A DNA stretch of 64,000 bases from CAWAPS01 sp963783945 (lineage in GTDB: Bacteria > Actinomycetota > Acidimicrobiia > Acidimicrobiales > Palsa-688): assembly GCA_963783945.1 (NCBI GenBank), contig CAWAPS010000032.1:558001-622000 (forward strand), written 5' to 3'. This document shows, piece by piece, positions 26,436 through 35,954 of the stretch (positions within the stretch are counted from its first letter, which is position 1; each line of letters opens with the position of its first letter). Position numbers and translations under genes: made by a program. Below the pieces are notes generated by a model. It was not told the DNA's origin. It did no database searches and saw only the letters and a list, made by a program, of their open reading frames with translations.

Positions 26436-27602
26436 ATGATGGAACTCAAACCCAGAGTACTCGAGCAGCACATCGCAGTGTTCGGCGAGAGCGGCAGTGG
26501 AAAGACCGTCTTGGTCTCCTGCTTCTACGGCGCCATGCTGCAGCCTGAGTTCACGAAACACAGTCTGTTCAATGTCACTGCGGACAACGTCGGTCAGGGC
26601 AGCCACCTGTACAAGAACTACCTGGGCATGAGGGATTCGGCGCGCCCACCCGTGCCGACGCGATTTTCATCCACCCCCTACGCATTTTCAGTGAAGTTGA
26701 AGAACAAGGGGGGCGGGGCGAAAAAAAATCCCAAACCGTTCGAAGCCGTGCGTCTCGTGTGGCATGACTACCCCGGGGAGTGGTGGCAAGAGGACGTAAG
26801 CGTGCCAGAAGAAGCCCAGCGAAGGGTGGACACGTTCAAGTCTCTGCTCGGCTCTGATGTCGCCTTCTTGCTCGTCGATGGCCAGAAGGTGCGGGACAAC
26901 GCTGGCGAAGAAGAAAGGTACCTGAAGTCATTGCTGGTCGATTTCAAAACCGGACTACTAACGCTCAAGGATCAATTGTTGGAGGATGCCAAACCACTCG
27001 TCAAGTTTCCGCGGATCTGGATCTTGGCGTTGTCAAAGGCTGATCTGCTGCCCGAACTCGACGTCTACGGGTTCAGGGATCTGGTCATTGGCAATGCGAA
27101 CGATGACCTCGATGCACTGCGCGAGGCGCTGCAGGAGTTCGTAGATTCCCCCGACGCCCTCGCCGTGGGTGAGGACTTCGTGAGGTTTTCGTCGGCGAAG
27201 TTCGAGCCGAACAGAATCGAGGTGACCGAGCGCATCGGCCTTGACCTCGTCCTGCCCATAGCGGCCATGCTTCCATTCCAGCGACACATCAAGTGGATCG
27301 AGCAGAAGCAAGCCGGTGGAAAGGTCGCCGAGGAGTTTCTGAGTAGCGCTCCAGCGCTGGCTGCCACGTTGTTAAGCAAGGCCACGTTTTTCGCAGGCCC
27401 CATAGGACGCCTTGTGGCGTTGGTCGGTGTGCCAGTCGTCAACGCTGTAACAACGGCGTCCAACCTCGGCGTCGACCAACTCAGGAGGAGGAACCGCGAC
27501 GCCCTGGCTAAGCATGACTACATGGCAGCCGTGCTGACTCGCTTCGGGCTGGACTTGGAAGACGGCGAAGACCACGGGTTCCTTCTCACGAGCAACAGAT
27601 GA
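26436..27602 (+). CDS. TRAFAC-like GTPase, possible conflict-system component
   Basis: ATG 26436 (GGAG ten bases upstream; an earlier in-frame ATG at 26325 would add non-conserved residues). 388 residues. P-loop GESGSGKT at 17-24, DYPGEWW at 111-117 in place of the G3 DxxG, ALSKADLL with SKAD at 200-203 as G4. The last third has a long small-residue hydrophobic stretch (about 306-343) that could touch a membrane. Similar GTPases occur in predicted GTPase-centred conflict systems of actinobacteria and other bacteria, where they switch an effector; I infer rather than show that here. It overlaps the next gene by four bases and is bracketed by R1 copies. Confidence 0.8.
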   Translation: MMELKPRVLEQHIAVFGESGSGKTVLVSCFYGAMLQPEFTKHSLFNVTADNVGQGSHLYKNYLGMRDSARPPVPTRFSSTPYAFSVKLKNKGGGAKKNPKPFEAVRLVWHDYPGEWWQEDVSVPEEAQRRVDTFKSLLGSDVAFLLVDGQKVRDNAGEEERYLKSLLVDFKTGLLTLKDQLLEDAKPLVKFPRIWILALSKADLLPELDVYGFRDLVIGNANDDLDALREALQEFVDSPDALAVGEDFVRFSSAKFEPNRIEVTERIGLDLVLPIAAMLPFQRHIKWIEQKQAGGKVAEEFLSSAPALAATLLSKATFFAGPIGRLVALVGVPVVNAVTTASNLGVDQLRRRNRDALAKHDYMAAVLTRFGLDLEDGEDHGFLLTSNR

Positions 27603-27970
27603 GTTTGCGTCCGACAGACAAGAACGTTGGATTCATTTGGGCCACTCGTGGGCGAACCTGGGGCTTTCGGTTTCTTCGTACGGGCGGATTCCCCAACCCG
27701 CTCGGCGTGTACGAAGCCACCTTCTCAAAGGTCGAGGAAGGGCCTGAAGCCTGCCTTCGGGTCGACGACAAAGTGGCCTTGCGCTTCCCAGATCCTGATG
27801 GAAGGCGAGACGCGTCCGGCAGAGTCATTCCACACGACTTCGTCCTCCACGGGCACTGGGCCGATGGAATCAACTCGCTCGAGGATGGTCTTCGGCGGAT
27901 CTGGCCTGAGGTCGCCGACGAGTTCAACAGCGTCTGGAACAAGCCCGAGCCGCCGTCGGCCCGGGAGTGA
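27599..27970 (+). CDS. Small partner protein of the GTPase, unknown family
   Basis: ATG 27599 overlaps the GTPase stop (ATGA), so translation is coupled. 123 residues, soluble, acidic at the C-terminus. Recognisable features are FIWATRGRTWGFRFLRTGG, LRVDDKVALRFPDPDGRRD and PHDFVLHGHW...LEDGLRRIWPEVADEFNSVW; I do not recognise the family. No helix-turn-helix, nuclease or membrane motif. Tight coupling implies that it works with the GTPase, either as effector, adaptor or regulator. Confidence 0.7.
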   Translation: MSLRPTDKNVGFIWATRGRTWGFRFLRTGGFPNPLGVYEATFSKVEEGPEACLRVDDKVALRFPDPDGRRDASGRVIPHDFVLHGHWADGINSLEDGLRRIWPEVADEFNSVWNKPEPPSARE

Positions 27971-28061
27971 CTTCCGCGCCGCGACTTGGCCACTGAAATG
28001 CATCGAACCCCGCGGCGGCCACCTGGCACCGTCACCGATGTGCCGCGAAGGGCGTCCCGTT

Positions 28062-28225
28062 CACGCTTGATTTCTCAAGCGTCCGACCTGCGGTGCCGCT
28101 CGTTCGGCGAGGCTGGTAGCTACGACGGAAACCCATCTTGAGGCATACGGTATCTGGCGTTATACCGACTGCGAACGTCGACCGGCCGACTCATCCCGAT
28201 CGGCCACTGAGCGTGACGGACCACT
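28062..28225 (+). repeat. R1 repeat, copy downstream of the GTPase operon
   Basis: Perfect 8-bp hairpin ACGCTTGA-TTTC-TCAAGCGT (28063-28082), then CTCGTTCGGCGAGGC, CCCATCTTGAGGCATACGG followed by TATCTGGCG, and CGGCCACTGAGCGTGACGG. The first part agrees best with the 47.8-kb copy, the last part with the 55.5-kb copy. It is in direct orientation with the copy at 25824. Confidence 0.8.
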
Positions 28226-28642
28226 CCCGGTAAGGACAGCAGACCGCCAGATAACGGGCGAAGTCGAGCGACGAAGCCGCACAGAACGCCCGCTCGAGAT
28301 AATCCGGGGATGTAGAAGGCCGACAGAGCGCATAACGGCACGTCCGGCGCCTCTAGAAAGCCAGGCAGGGCCCATGCTTGGCAAAGTTCACAGACACTGG
28401 AGGGCAAGCCATGTCGGGCGCCTGCACAACCGGCGGTATGGGGCAGGGCGAACTGTCGAATTGGCACGCTATCAGGCAGGCTTCAGAGGCGGTCTTGTTC
28501 GGAGCTGCGCTGAGCCGAGCCTCGCCGAGATGACCCGGCATGCATGTACGGTCCGGATCAGATCCCCGTCCCCCACAAGGTCTGTCCGTGTCAGGCGCGC
28601 CGTCGAAGGTCGCCATCCAGCCGACGGCTGTAGCCTCGGGCG
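28226..28642. other. Intergenic, nothing recognised
   Basis: No frame with recognisable motifs on either strand. Confidence 0.3.
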
Positions 28643-29114
28643 ATGGCCAAGCGCAGAGCCGACCCAGACACCCTCCCCGAGGGGGACGTCACGGTCCGGC
28701 GCGGTGCAGTAGGAGTCAGCTTTCCTGCTCGAGCGGCGCTCATCGCCGCCGCCTGGGAGCGCAAACGGACCTGCGACCAAGCCGTGCTCGCCCTCGGCCA
28801 CGGAAAGCCAATGGCCAACCTGCTCCGCCATGCGGCCAGCGGCGACACTCGGCGCGGCAGCGCCCCAGCTGCGCAAAGCAATAGCCAAGAAACATGAAGC
28901 TGACGCGGATTTCCTCTCTGCCGCCGGCACCAGGCACTGGCCGACAGCGACCGCGTTGGCCCGCAGCTTCTCCGAACGGCTCGAAGAAGAGTTCCAGACG
29001 GCTCGGCGCAAACGGACAGCTGGCGGCCGCTACCCGATCAACGAGAACGACTATGGCAACAGCGTTCGCACCGTTTCCGGCGGCCTGCCGACTCTGGGCC
29101 GCCATCACCGCTAA
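28643..29114 (+). pseudogene. Possible small protein, split by a frameshift
   Basis: ATG 28643 gives MAKRRADPDTLPEGDVTVRRGAVGVSFPARAALIAAAWERKR. Near 28840 the sensible composition moves to another frame: LRKAIAKKHEADADFLSAAGTRHWPTATALARSFSERLEEEFQTARRKRT, ending 29114. I do not recognise it. The charged helical second part looks coding, but there is no independent proof. Confidence 0.3.
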
Positions 29115-29733
29115 CGCCCGTCAGACTTTCACCAACCCGGCAATGAGGTGCGCTCATAGCACTGGATAGCCAGCCGGACAGGGCCACAATGTAGCCGACG
29201 TCGCCGCAACGGAAGGCAGGAAGGGGGGCAGCCATTGAAGGTCTCGGCTGCCAGAATGATCAGCTAGGCCGTGTCGACCCGACGAGCGATGAACCGCTGG
29301 ACAGCTGCGAAGCTGTCTTGGAAGCATTGCTCAAGTCTGCACAAACAGCGATCTGCCCCCATCCACGGGGCCTGGGGAACCCCGTGGCATCTCCGCCCTC
29401 ACACTTACGTATTGTCGTTTACGAGCGCGGCGTTCCCAGGTCGAAGAAACTGACGCTCAGCCGGCGTGTGAATAGGGATACTCGCCCGCAGCGGACTAGG
29501 GGACGCGCGGACCGTGTGTTCTGGGACGCGCTGTTGCGATCAGCCTCGATGGGCCGAGGCGGGCGCCGACCCGTTGCTAGGGGTGACCGGTGCGACGGGA
29601 GCGCATCTGTCGCCGTTGCATACACCGGCATGGTAGGGGGTCGGTTCGGTCATGGCCGAGTCCTACGGCTGGGTTGGTGGCAGTGCTGCGTATAGCCTGC
29701 GCGGATCCGTGACGGTTCAGTTTGGAAGTAACG
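29115..29733. other. Intergenic, nothing recognised
   Basis: I see no gene with recognisable motifs. Rightward and leftward frames of up to 125 codons exist but have the composition of chance frames in GC-rich DNA. Confidence 0.3.
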
Positions 29734-29992
29734 GTGGTCGGCGACCTATCCCTACGAGGTCACGTAACCCATGACGGCCGCGACCTCGCCACCCTCATGG
29801 ACTCCCCTGCTGGCTTCGCTGAGCTGCGACAGGCTTTGGGGGGGCATCAGCGACTCGGTGCTGTCTGAACGCTTGGTCGAGTTGGGTCAGGCCGGTCTGT
29901 TCGCGCTCCAGGTGGACAGCGGCCTCCCTCTCTCAGTCCGCTACTAGCTCACCGCAGCCGGAGAGGCGCTACTGCTGCTATACAGGAGCTGA
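29734..29992 (+). pseudogene. HxlR-type winged-helix regulator remnant
   Basis: Joined frames read LATLMDSPAGFAELRQALGG, then ISDSVLSERLVELGQAGLFALQV...LPLSVRY, TAG, LTAAGEALLLL. This is the HxlR core (RRFxELRRxLpGISpxVLxERLreLeaaGLV, then YxLTxxGxxL). The break lies in a G7 run at about 29827, where G6 would keep the frame, and an in-frame TAG replaces a residue before LT. The N-terminal helix with the usual CP motif is missing. A decayed regulator. Confidence 0.62.
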
Positions 29993-30037
29993 CCACCTGG
30001 GCAGAGGAGAATCTGCCCAGGTAGCGCCGACCGCCTG

Positions 30038-31246
30038 CTATCCCCGCGCCGGCTCCTGAATCTTGTACACCCGCGCCGCGTTGCCCGAGAGGACCTTGTT
30101 CTTCTCCTCCTCGGTTAGCCCCCCGAGCGCCTTGTCCATGTTGTCGACCGGATAGAGGCAGATCGGGTGGGGATAGTCGGTCTCGAACAGGCAATTGTCC
30201 ACGCCAAGCTGCCGGATGTCGTGGACCAAGTTCCTACGCTCGAACCAGAAGCAGGCGTAGAAGTTGGTCTTGAAGTACTCGCTCGGCTTCCTCTGCAGCT
30301 TGCAGGCGTTGGCGCCGGTCTCGCTCATCTGGTAATCGATCGCCTCGAGCAGGAACGGAATCCAGCCGAGGCCGCTCTCGACCGAGACGAACTTCAGCTT
30401 GGTGAAGCGGTCGAGCAGGCCCGAGAGGATCAGGTTGCCCATCGTCTTCCCGTTGTTGATGAATAGCATCGCCCCTCCGAGGCCCGAGCGCATGTCCTGG
30501 TGCAGGCCCGGCCAGCCCTGCTTGCCGACAAAGTCCATCGACTCCTCAGAGGCGCCAATGTGGAAGTTGATCGACATCTCGTACTGTTCGGAGGCTTCCC
30601 ACATCGGGTACCAGTATTCCTGGCCTAAATCTGGAAGCATCTCGCCGTCGGCGCGTTGGAATCGGTGCGGATCCGAATTGATGTTGAGGCCCCTAAGGCC
30701 CATGCGATGGGCCCGCTCGATCTCGATGACCGAGAGGTTCACGTCCCACCAGGGCAGCATCGCCATCGGCAACATTCGCTGGCCGCTGGTCTCCTGCATC
30801 TCGGCCATGGCGTCATTGAAGATCTCGACCGTCGCCAGGCGCAGGTCCTCATCGACCTTGACCGTATTCTGGCCGCCGAAGCCGAGGATGTTGGGATAAA
30901 TGATCTGGGCATCAACGCCCATCTCGTCCATGATGGCGACGCGTTCCTTGACGCTATAGGAGGCGGGGTCGACGTCCTCGATCTGCTTCTGAATGAACTC
31001 GAGACCCGGCCACTTCTCGCCCTCCTTCGAGATCGTGCAGGCCGGCACCGCGCCCTTCGAGAGGATCTTGTCCTCGTCGATGATCCACGAGCGCACGCCG
31101 TCAACGGTCTCGACGCGTGGCAAACGGCTGCGCATGTTGGCCGGGGCCCGGCTCGACCAGAGGTCGAAAGGCTCGACGAGGTGCGTGTCAACGTCGATGA
31201 CCTTGCGGCCGCCGAAAACATTACGGTCCAGGACGGGGTGGTTCAT
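30038..31246 (-). CDS. Amidohydrolase family 2 (metal-dependent TIM-barrel hydrolase/decarboxylase)
   Basis: ATG 31246 behind GAGGAGAA, 402 residues, intact. The product has KVIDVDTHLVEPFDLW with D-x-H as metal site near residues 18-22, NINSDPHRF, SINFHIGASEE, FVSVESGLGWIPFLLE and LFETDYPHPICLYP, the metal and catalytic Asp region near the C-terminus. Members hydrolyse or decarboxylate cyclic and aromatic acids. It is head to head with the aldo/keto reductase and belongs to a compact block of undamaged genes, probably one catabolic locus. Confidence 0.9.
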   Translation of the reverse strand: MNHPVLDRNVFGGRKVIDVDTHLVEPFDLWSSRAPANMRSRLPRVETVDGVRSWIIDEDKILSKGAVPACTISKEGEKWPGLEFIQKQIEDVDPASYSVKERVAIMDEMGVDAQIIYPNILGFGGQNTVKVDEDLRLATVEIFNDAMAEMQETSGQRMLPMAMLPWWDVNLSVIEIERAHRMGLRGLNINSDPHRFQRADGEMLPDLGQEYWYPMWEASEQYEMSINFHIGASEESMDFVGKQGWPGLHQDMRSGLGGAMLFINNGKTMGNLILSGLLDRFTKLKFVSVESGLGWIPFLLEAIDYQMSETGANACKLQRKPSEYFKTNFYACFWFERRNLVHDIRQLGVDNCLFETDYPHPICLYPVDNMDKALGGLTEEEKNKVLSGNAARVYKIQEPARG

Positions 31247-31445
31247 GGCGTTCTCCTCGATTGCGATTGTCCAGCACGGCCTGAGGCTTCTGAGGGGTGT
31301 GTCTTTGCCCTTCCAGCTTCCGAGCGCGGTCGATCAGTTCCGGAACGTTGGCGTCGCTGACCGCCATCCACGGCAGCAGCTTGCAGGCGATAGAACTATC
31401 AGACGCCGCAACCGCCACCGCCACCGCATTCGTGAAATCGGCCAT
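31221..31445 (-). CDS. Small protein upstream of and overlapping the amidohydrolase
   Basis: ATG 31445 opens 74 codons: MADFTNAVAVAVAASDSSIACKLLPWMAVSDANVPELIDRARKLEGQRH and so on, overlapping the amidohydrolase start by 26 bp in another frame. The N-terminal half is regular and coding-like, the tail is not. No family recognised. It could be a real leader protein or a chance frame. Confidence 0.35.
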   Translation of the reverse strand: MADFTNAVAVAVAASDSSIACKLLPWMAVSDANVPELIDRARKLEGQRHTPQKPQAVLDNRNRGERHEPPRPGP

Positions 31446-31581
31446 CTCTCTATGCTCCCGAGAGGAGTCTACATGCACCCCTGGATGCTCAACAATCTCG
31501 TGATCTGGGATAATCTCTCCGGCTCAGCACGCACGCACGCTCGCCGGGGCACCAGCCGTTTTCTTCGGAGAGGATGATCAC

Positions 31582-32613
31582 ATGCGTTATCGTAAACTTG
31601 GCCGCTCGGGCCTGATTGTTTCCGAAATGTGCTTGGGCACCAATATGTTCGGTGGCGCCGGCGACAAGTTCTGGGAGCAGTTCGGGGCGCTCGATCAGGA
31701 CACCATCAACCGCGTGGTCGGCACGGCGGTGGAAGGAGGCGTCAACTTCTTCGATACGGCGGACGGCTATACGAAAGGCGAGTCCGAACAACGCCTGGGC
31801 CAGGCCATCAGGGACCTGGGCCTCGACCGCTCGAGCGTCTACATCTGCACGAAAGGAGGCACGCAGTCCGGCAGCGGTCCCAACGGGATGGGCGGGTCAC
31901 GCGCGCATATCCTCGACGCCTGCGACAAGAGCCTGAAACGGCTCGGCACCGACTATGTCGACGTGTACCTGCTCCACTGGTTCGACCCGGCCACCCCGAT
32001 CGATGAGACGCTCCGTGCATTCGACGACCTCGTCCGGTCGGGGAAGGTGCGCTATGTCGGCTGCTCCAACTTCTACGCCTGGGAGGCCATGAAGGCGATC
32101 GGCGTATCGGAGCGCGAACGGCTTGCCCGCTTCGACGTCGTCCAGAACCTCTGGTCCATCGCTACGCGCGAGATCGAGCGCGAACTTATACCGTTCTGCC
32201 GTTCCGAGGGGGTGGGCATTATGGCATTCGGTGTGTTGCTCGCCGGCGTCCTCACGGGCAAGTATCGCCGCGACGGCAGCTCCGACCAGCCCGGCCGCTT
32301 TGGTGGCGAAGTTCCGCCCGTGCTCGACAGGGAGAAGGTCCACGATATTATCGACACCATGCGCGAGGTCGCGCAGGCGCACGACGTCACGTCGGCGGAA
32401 ATCGCCATCGCCTTTCTGCTGCGGGAGAAAGCGCTCTCCGCGGTTATCGTCGGGGCGACCAAAACCGAGCAAGTCGCAGCAAATCTGAGGGCGAGCGACA
32501 TCACCCTCTCCGACGAGGAGTTCAAGCGGCTTGACGAGGCGAGCGCGCTGCCGATCGACTATGGTCCGACGCGTACCGCCCCCGCCCGGACGGCGCGCCA
32601 ACAATACCTGTGA
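31582..32613 (+). CDS. Aldo/keto reductase
   Basis: ATG 31582 follows GGAGAGGATGATC. 343 residues, intact. The catalytic tetrad is present: D58 (FFDTADGY), Y63, K91 (ICTKGG) and H132 (LLHWFD). The GSxNFY-like segment GCSNFYAWEAM and C-terminal IVGATKTEQVAANL bind NADPH. It reduces carbonyl groups of small molecules in the cytosol. It starts the rightward arm of the 30-35 kb block, divergent from the amidohydrolase. Confidence 0.92.
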   Translation: MRYRKLGRSGLIVSEMCLGTNMFGGAGDKFWEQFGALDQDTINRVVGTAVEGGVNFFDTADGYTKGESEQRLGQAIRDLGLDRSSVYICTKGGTQSGSGPNGMGGSRAHILDACDKSLKRLGTDYVDVYLLHWFDPATPIDETLRAFDDLVRSGKVRYVGCSNFYAWEAMKAIGVSERERLARFDVVQNLWSIATREIERELIPFCRSEGVGIMAFGVLLAGVLTGKYRRDGSSDQPGRFGGEVPPVLDREKVHDIIDTMREVAQAHDVTSAEIAIAFLLREKALSAVIVGATKTEQVAANLRASDITLSDEEFKRLDEASALPIDYGPTRTAPARTARQQYL

Positions 32614-32732
32614 CGGCAAGCTATGGACAATGACGTGACTTCCGCTCCGCTTGGCCAGTCGTGGACTCTTCCACGGTTTGTGAAGGCACTATTTCCCGCG
32701 TAAGCCCGCCGCAAGAAGACACATCTATATCT

Positions 32733-33905
32733 ATGAACATTATGCCGAAAATACTGCCCTATCTGGCGGACCTCGAAGGCGCCGTCGCGAACCTCGCGCA
32801 GACCTGGCGCCCCGACGACCCGAACTATGGCGCCGATCTCTACCGGCAGACCATGACTAGCCTGTCGTTCGCCTATTTCATGTACTTCCACGCCGATGCG
32901 GAACATCCTGACTGGGGGCCGTTGTGGAATCCCGTCTACACCCTGCAGCCCAATCCCGACGACATCTACGTCTTCTCGCCCATCCGCGGCGACCTCACGT
33001 ATCGCGTCAGCGGCAACCGTGGCACTTGCAAGATCCTCTCGTTTACCACACAGGCGGTCATGTCGGGAACGGTCGACCAGATGCCTGCCAACAAGGCGCA
33101 CAACGACTACGACGACATCGACCTTGGCCTCACCCTCGGCGAGGACTTCGAGGTGACATTCAGCGCCGCGCGGCCTGCTGGCTACAGCGGCAAGTGGGCA
33201 AGAATCGACCCAGACGCGGGCGCCATGTACTTGCGCTACCGGATGTACGATTGGGCAAAGGAGACCGACCCGACGCTCTCTATCGAATGCCTCGACCCAG
33301 TCCCCCCCAAGCCGCGCCTGACCCCCGAGCAGATCCTCGATCGCATCAGCGAGATGGCGAAATTTCCCAAGCGCAAGACCAACCTCTATTTTCCGATGCA
33401 GAACGGAGTAATGGAGCGCGTCGGCTGGAACGTGTTCGAGCCGATCCGCATGGCCGGCGCACTGGTGAAGCAGGTCTACTGGCCGGCGAACTTCCAGTTC
33501 GATCCCGACGAGGCGCTGATCATCGAGACCGAGATCCCGAAGCGCGCGCCCTACTGGAACATCCAGCTCAACGACCCGCTTTTCAACGCGCTTGAATACG
33601 TCTATCGGCTCTCAAGCACCAACGGCGCGATGGCGAGGCTGAGCTCGGACGGCAAGTTCCGCGCCGTGATTTCGCTAGACGACCCAGGCGTACCCAACTG
33701 GCTCGACCCGGCCGGTTACACCGAGGGCGGCATCTACGGCCGCTGGTATGACTGCGACAGCGAGCCGGTGCCAACGATCAAGCGCGTGAAGCTGACCGCG
33801 CTCCGCGATCACTTGCCCGCCGATACGCCCGCCATCACCCCCGAGCACCGCGCCGAGGAGCTGCGCATCCGCGTGCGCGCATGCCAACGCAGGAGGCGTT
33901 GGTGA
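32733..33905 (+). CDS. DUF1214-like protein
   Basis: ATG 32733 is my choice, although an in-frame ATG at 32661 would add 24 residues without obvious site. 390 residues, intact. It has DPNYGADLYRQTMTSLSFAYFMYF, PVYTLQPNPDDIYVFSPIRG (pattern of a DUF1254/1214 N-terminal part) and the C-terminal YWNIQLNDPLFNALEYVYRLSSTNGAMARLSSDGKFRAVISLDDPG, like DUF1214. Activity is unknown; such genes often lie in catabolic clusters. Followed after 34 bp by the sulfotransferase, same strand. Confidence 0.72.
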   Translation: MNIMPKILPYLADLEGAVANLAQTWRPDDPNYGADLYRQTMTSLSFAYFMYFHADAEHPDWGPLWNPVYTLQPNPDDIYVFSPIRGDLTYRVSGNRGTCKILSFTTQAVMSGTVDQMPANKAHNDYDDIDLGLTLGEDFEVTFSAARPAGYSGKWARIDPDAGAMYLRYRMYDWAKETDPTLSIECLDPVPPKPRLTPEQILDRISEMAKFPKRKTNLYFPMQNGVMERVGWNVFEPIRMAGALVKQVYWPANFQFDPDEALIIETEIPKRAPYWNIQLNDPLFNALEYVYRLSSTNGAMARLSSDGKFRAVISLDDPGVPNWLDPAGYTEGGIYGRWYDCDSEPVPTIKRVKLTALRDHLPADTPAITPEHRAEELRIRVRACQRRRRW

Positions 33906-33939
33906 TCATGGACGCCGCCACAACAGGGATTTCGTAAAC

Positions 33940-35133
33940 ATGGACCTCAGCTACGACCCACCCGAGAACTTCCGCACTTCGATGGACCGGCTGCACGAGC
34001 TGGTGGCGAAGGAGGCGGGCACTGACGACTTCGGCCCGACCGACTACCTCCCCGGGCTCAAGGTCTTGCTTCAGTCGATGGACTACGACCCGCATTTCTC
34101 CGAACAGGGCCGGCGCATGGCCTGGGGGCAGGTGGTGGGCGTGCTGCGCGGCCGCGCGCACGCGATCACATCGATGAAGGAGAACCCGGGCTTCGACGCG
34201 AAGCCGATCACCAGCCCGGTGGTCATCACTGGTGTGCCGCGGACGGGCACGACCGCGCTGCACCGGCTGATGGCCGTCGACCGGCGCGTCCAGGGGCTGC
34301 AGACCTGGCTGATCGACAACCCGATGCCACGCCCCCCGATCGAGACCTGGTCGGAATACCCCGAGTTCCGCCGGACCGTCGCCGATCTGGACGCGCACTA
34401 CGCTGTCAGCCCCGAATCGCGCGCCGCGCACCACCGCGCCGCCGAAGAAGTCCATGAGTGCTGCCTCATCCTGTGGGAGAGCTTCAACAGCAACATCTGG
34501 TCCTGCGGCGGTTGGTCCTTGCCGACATACGACGCTTGGCGGCAGAGCCAGACCGAGGACGCGTCCTACGCTCATTACTATCGCTGCGTGCAGCTGATCG
34601 GCAGCAACGATCCCGACAAGCGTTGGCTGCTCAAAAATCCCGGGCACATCGAGCAGCTCGACCTGCTCTTCGCCACCTATCCCAACGCCAAGGTCATCCA
34701 GACGCACCGCGATCCGGCCTTTGCGATCCCCTCGCTCTGCTCGTTGCTGATGAACTTTCATCCGATCTACGAGGAGGGCCGCTACGAGCAGCGGGCACAT
34801 AACATGCTGGCTCGCGAGGTGGGGAAGTGGGCAAAGGCGGTGCGCAACGCCGATGAGGGCCGCGCCAAGCACCCCGGCCAGGTGATGGACGTGGTCCACG
34901 GCGATTTCCATCGCGACCCGATGGCCGTCCTCGAACGCATCTACACCTTCGTCGGCATGGAGATCGACGACGAGCTGCGCGCCCGCTTCGACGAGCGCAT
35001 CGCCGAGAAGCCCGAGCTGCAGCACGGCGTGCACCGCTACGACCTCGCTGATTTCGGCATGACCGAAGACGAAGTCCGCGAGCAGTACGGCGACTACGTC
35101 GACCGCTACGACCTGGTGGAGAAGAAGGCATGA
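33940..35133 (+). CDS. PAPS-dependent sulfotransferase family protein
   Basis: ATG 33940, 397 residues, intact. The 5'-phosphosulfate loop is GVPRTGTTALHRL (98-110), and the 3'-phosphate-binding segment is in KVIQTHRDPAFAIPS. C-terminal helices and DLADFGMTEDEVREQYGDYVDRYDL are typical of the long bacterial sulfotransferase_3-like group found with lipid, steroid or aromatic catabolic genes. It closes the undamaged block; 80 bp further the stub of a tyrosine recombinase begins. Confidence 0.88.
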   Translation: MDLSYDPPENFRTSMDRLHELVAKEAGTDDFGPTDYLPGLKVLLQSMDYDPHFSEQGRRMAWGQVVGVLRGRAHAITSMKENPGFDAKPITSPVVITGVPRTGTTALHRLMAVDRRVQGLQTWLIDNPMPRPPIETWSEYPEFRRTVADLDAHYAVSPESRAAHHRAAEEVHECCLILWESFNSNIWSCGGWSLPTYDAWRQSQTEDASYAHYYRCVQLIGSNDPDKRWLLKNPGHIEQLDLLFATYPNAKVIQTHRDPAFAIPSLCSLLMNFHPIYEEGRYEQRAHNMLAREVGKWAKAVRNADEGRAKHPGQVMDVVHGDFHRDPMAVLERIYTFVGMEIDDELRARFDERIAEKPELQHGVHRYDLADFGMTEDEVREQYGDYVDRYDLVEKKA

Positions 35134-35212
35134 AGGCGCTCCAGCCACGCTTCCGTGTCCACACCGCCGGGACCGCGACATTCTGGGCCCACTGTGACCG
35201 TCGCCGCTTCAC

Positions 35213-35428
35213 TCACCAAGAACCCGTGCCCCATCGAACGCGGGAGGGGTCGGTTGTAGCTGGATTTGCCAAAGCGCTTCGGCGCCGCAGCGATCCGACC
35301 CATCCCAGGGCGTAGGCGTCGCGAGTCGCGCCTCGGTAGCCAGCCAGGAATCCGGCCACGGCCAGTCGCGCCCCGTCGTCGAAGAGCGGGTCATATAGGA
35401 CCGCAGACGTGGATGGTTCTTCTTGCAT
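35213..35428 (-). pseudogene. Tyrosine recombinase N-terminal stub
   Basis: ATG 35428 behind GGGAGGTAACCC gives MQEEPSTSAVLYDPLFDDGARLAVAGFLAGYRGATRDAYALG, the start of a core-binding (SAM-like) integrase domain (FLxxYxGxTRxxYxxDLR). After about 42 residues homology ends; the rest is noise. The complementary C-terminal half of this recombinase type is at 8.9 kb. It marks a recombination edge of the intact 30-35 kb block. Confidence 0.6.
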
Positions 35429-35632
35429 GGGTTACCTCCCGAGTCGGGGACTCGAGGGGCCCGAGCCCCAAGGTTGAGAGGATCGATGTTACGAACAATG
35501 AGCGAAACCGCCCCGCGGTTTTGGGCGCCCGGTCGAGCCGCCAGAGGTAGCCACCCCGGCGCGGGATCGCCGATTACCGAGCGCTCCAAGTCGTCCGGCG
35601 AGCGCTGGCCCTGCATCAGGCCGGTCGTTGTT

Positions 35633-35954
35633 ATGCGTTCCCCGGAGCTGGACGATGATGAAGCTGTGAAAGCCGTCGCCAGTTTCGTTCTTTGGAAGTC
35701 AGACAGGACGTTCTCGCTGCCCACGAAGGAGACTCCGTCGATGCTCTTTCGGTTCCGAGGCTCGGAGGGAGTATTGATCGGCGCAGGCTACAGACCCCGC
35801 CGGGGTGCGCTTCGCTCCCGGTAGTAAGCACAGGAACGTCTGCCTGGAGTTCTGGGCTGACGAGGCAGCCACGAAGATCGTCGCTGTGGGCGCTGACTTC
35901 GACGTCTGGTACGGAGGAGACATCGGATCAGGTCGTATCAACGCTCTGACCTAA
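35633..35954 (+). pseudogene. Small unrecognised protein with one frameshift
   Basis: ATG 35633 starts MRSPELDDDEAVKAVASFVLWKSDRTFSLPTKETP, FRFRGSEGVLIGAG; near 35783 the frame moves and gives GVRFAPGSKHRNVCLEFWADEAATKIVAVGADFDVWYGGDIGSG to TAA at 35952. Joined, it is about 106 residues with a beta-rich pattern. I do not recognise it. Both halves look coding, so a one-base indel is likely. Confidence 0.4.

Noticed and set aside
29318..29695. Rightward 125-codon frame
   Set aside because: Arg- and Gly-rich chance composition without motif; no ribosome site.
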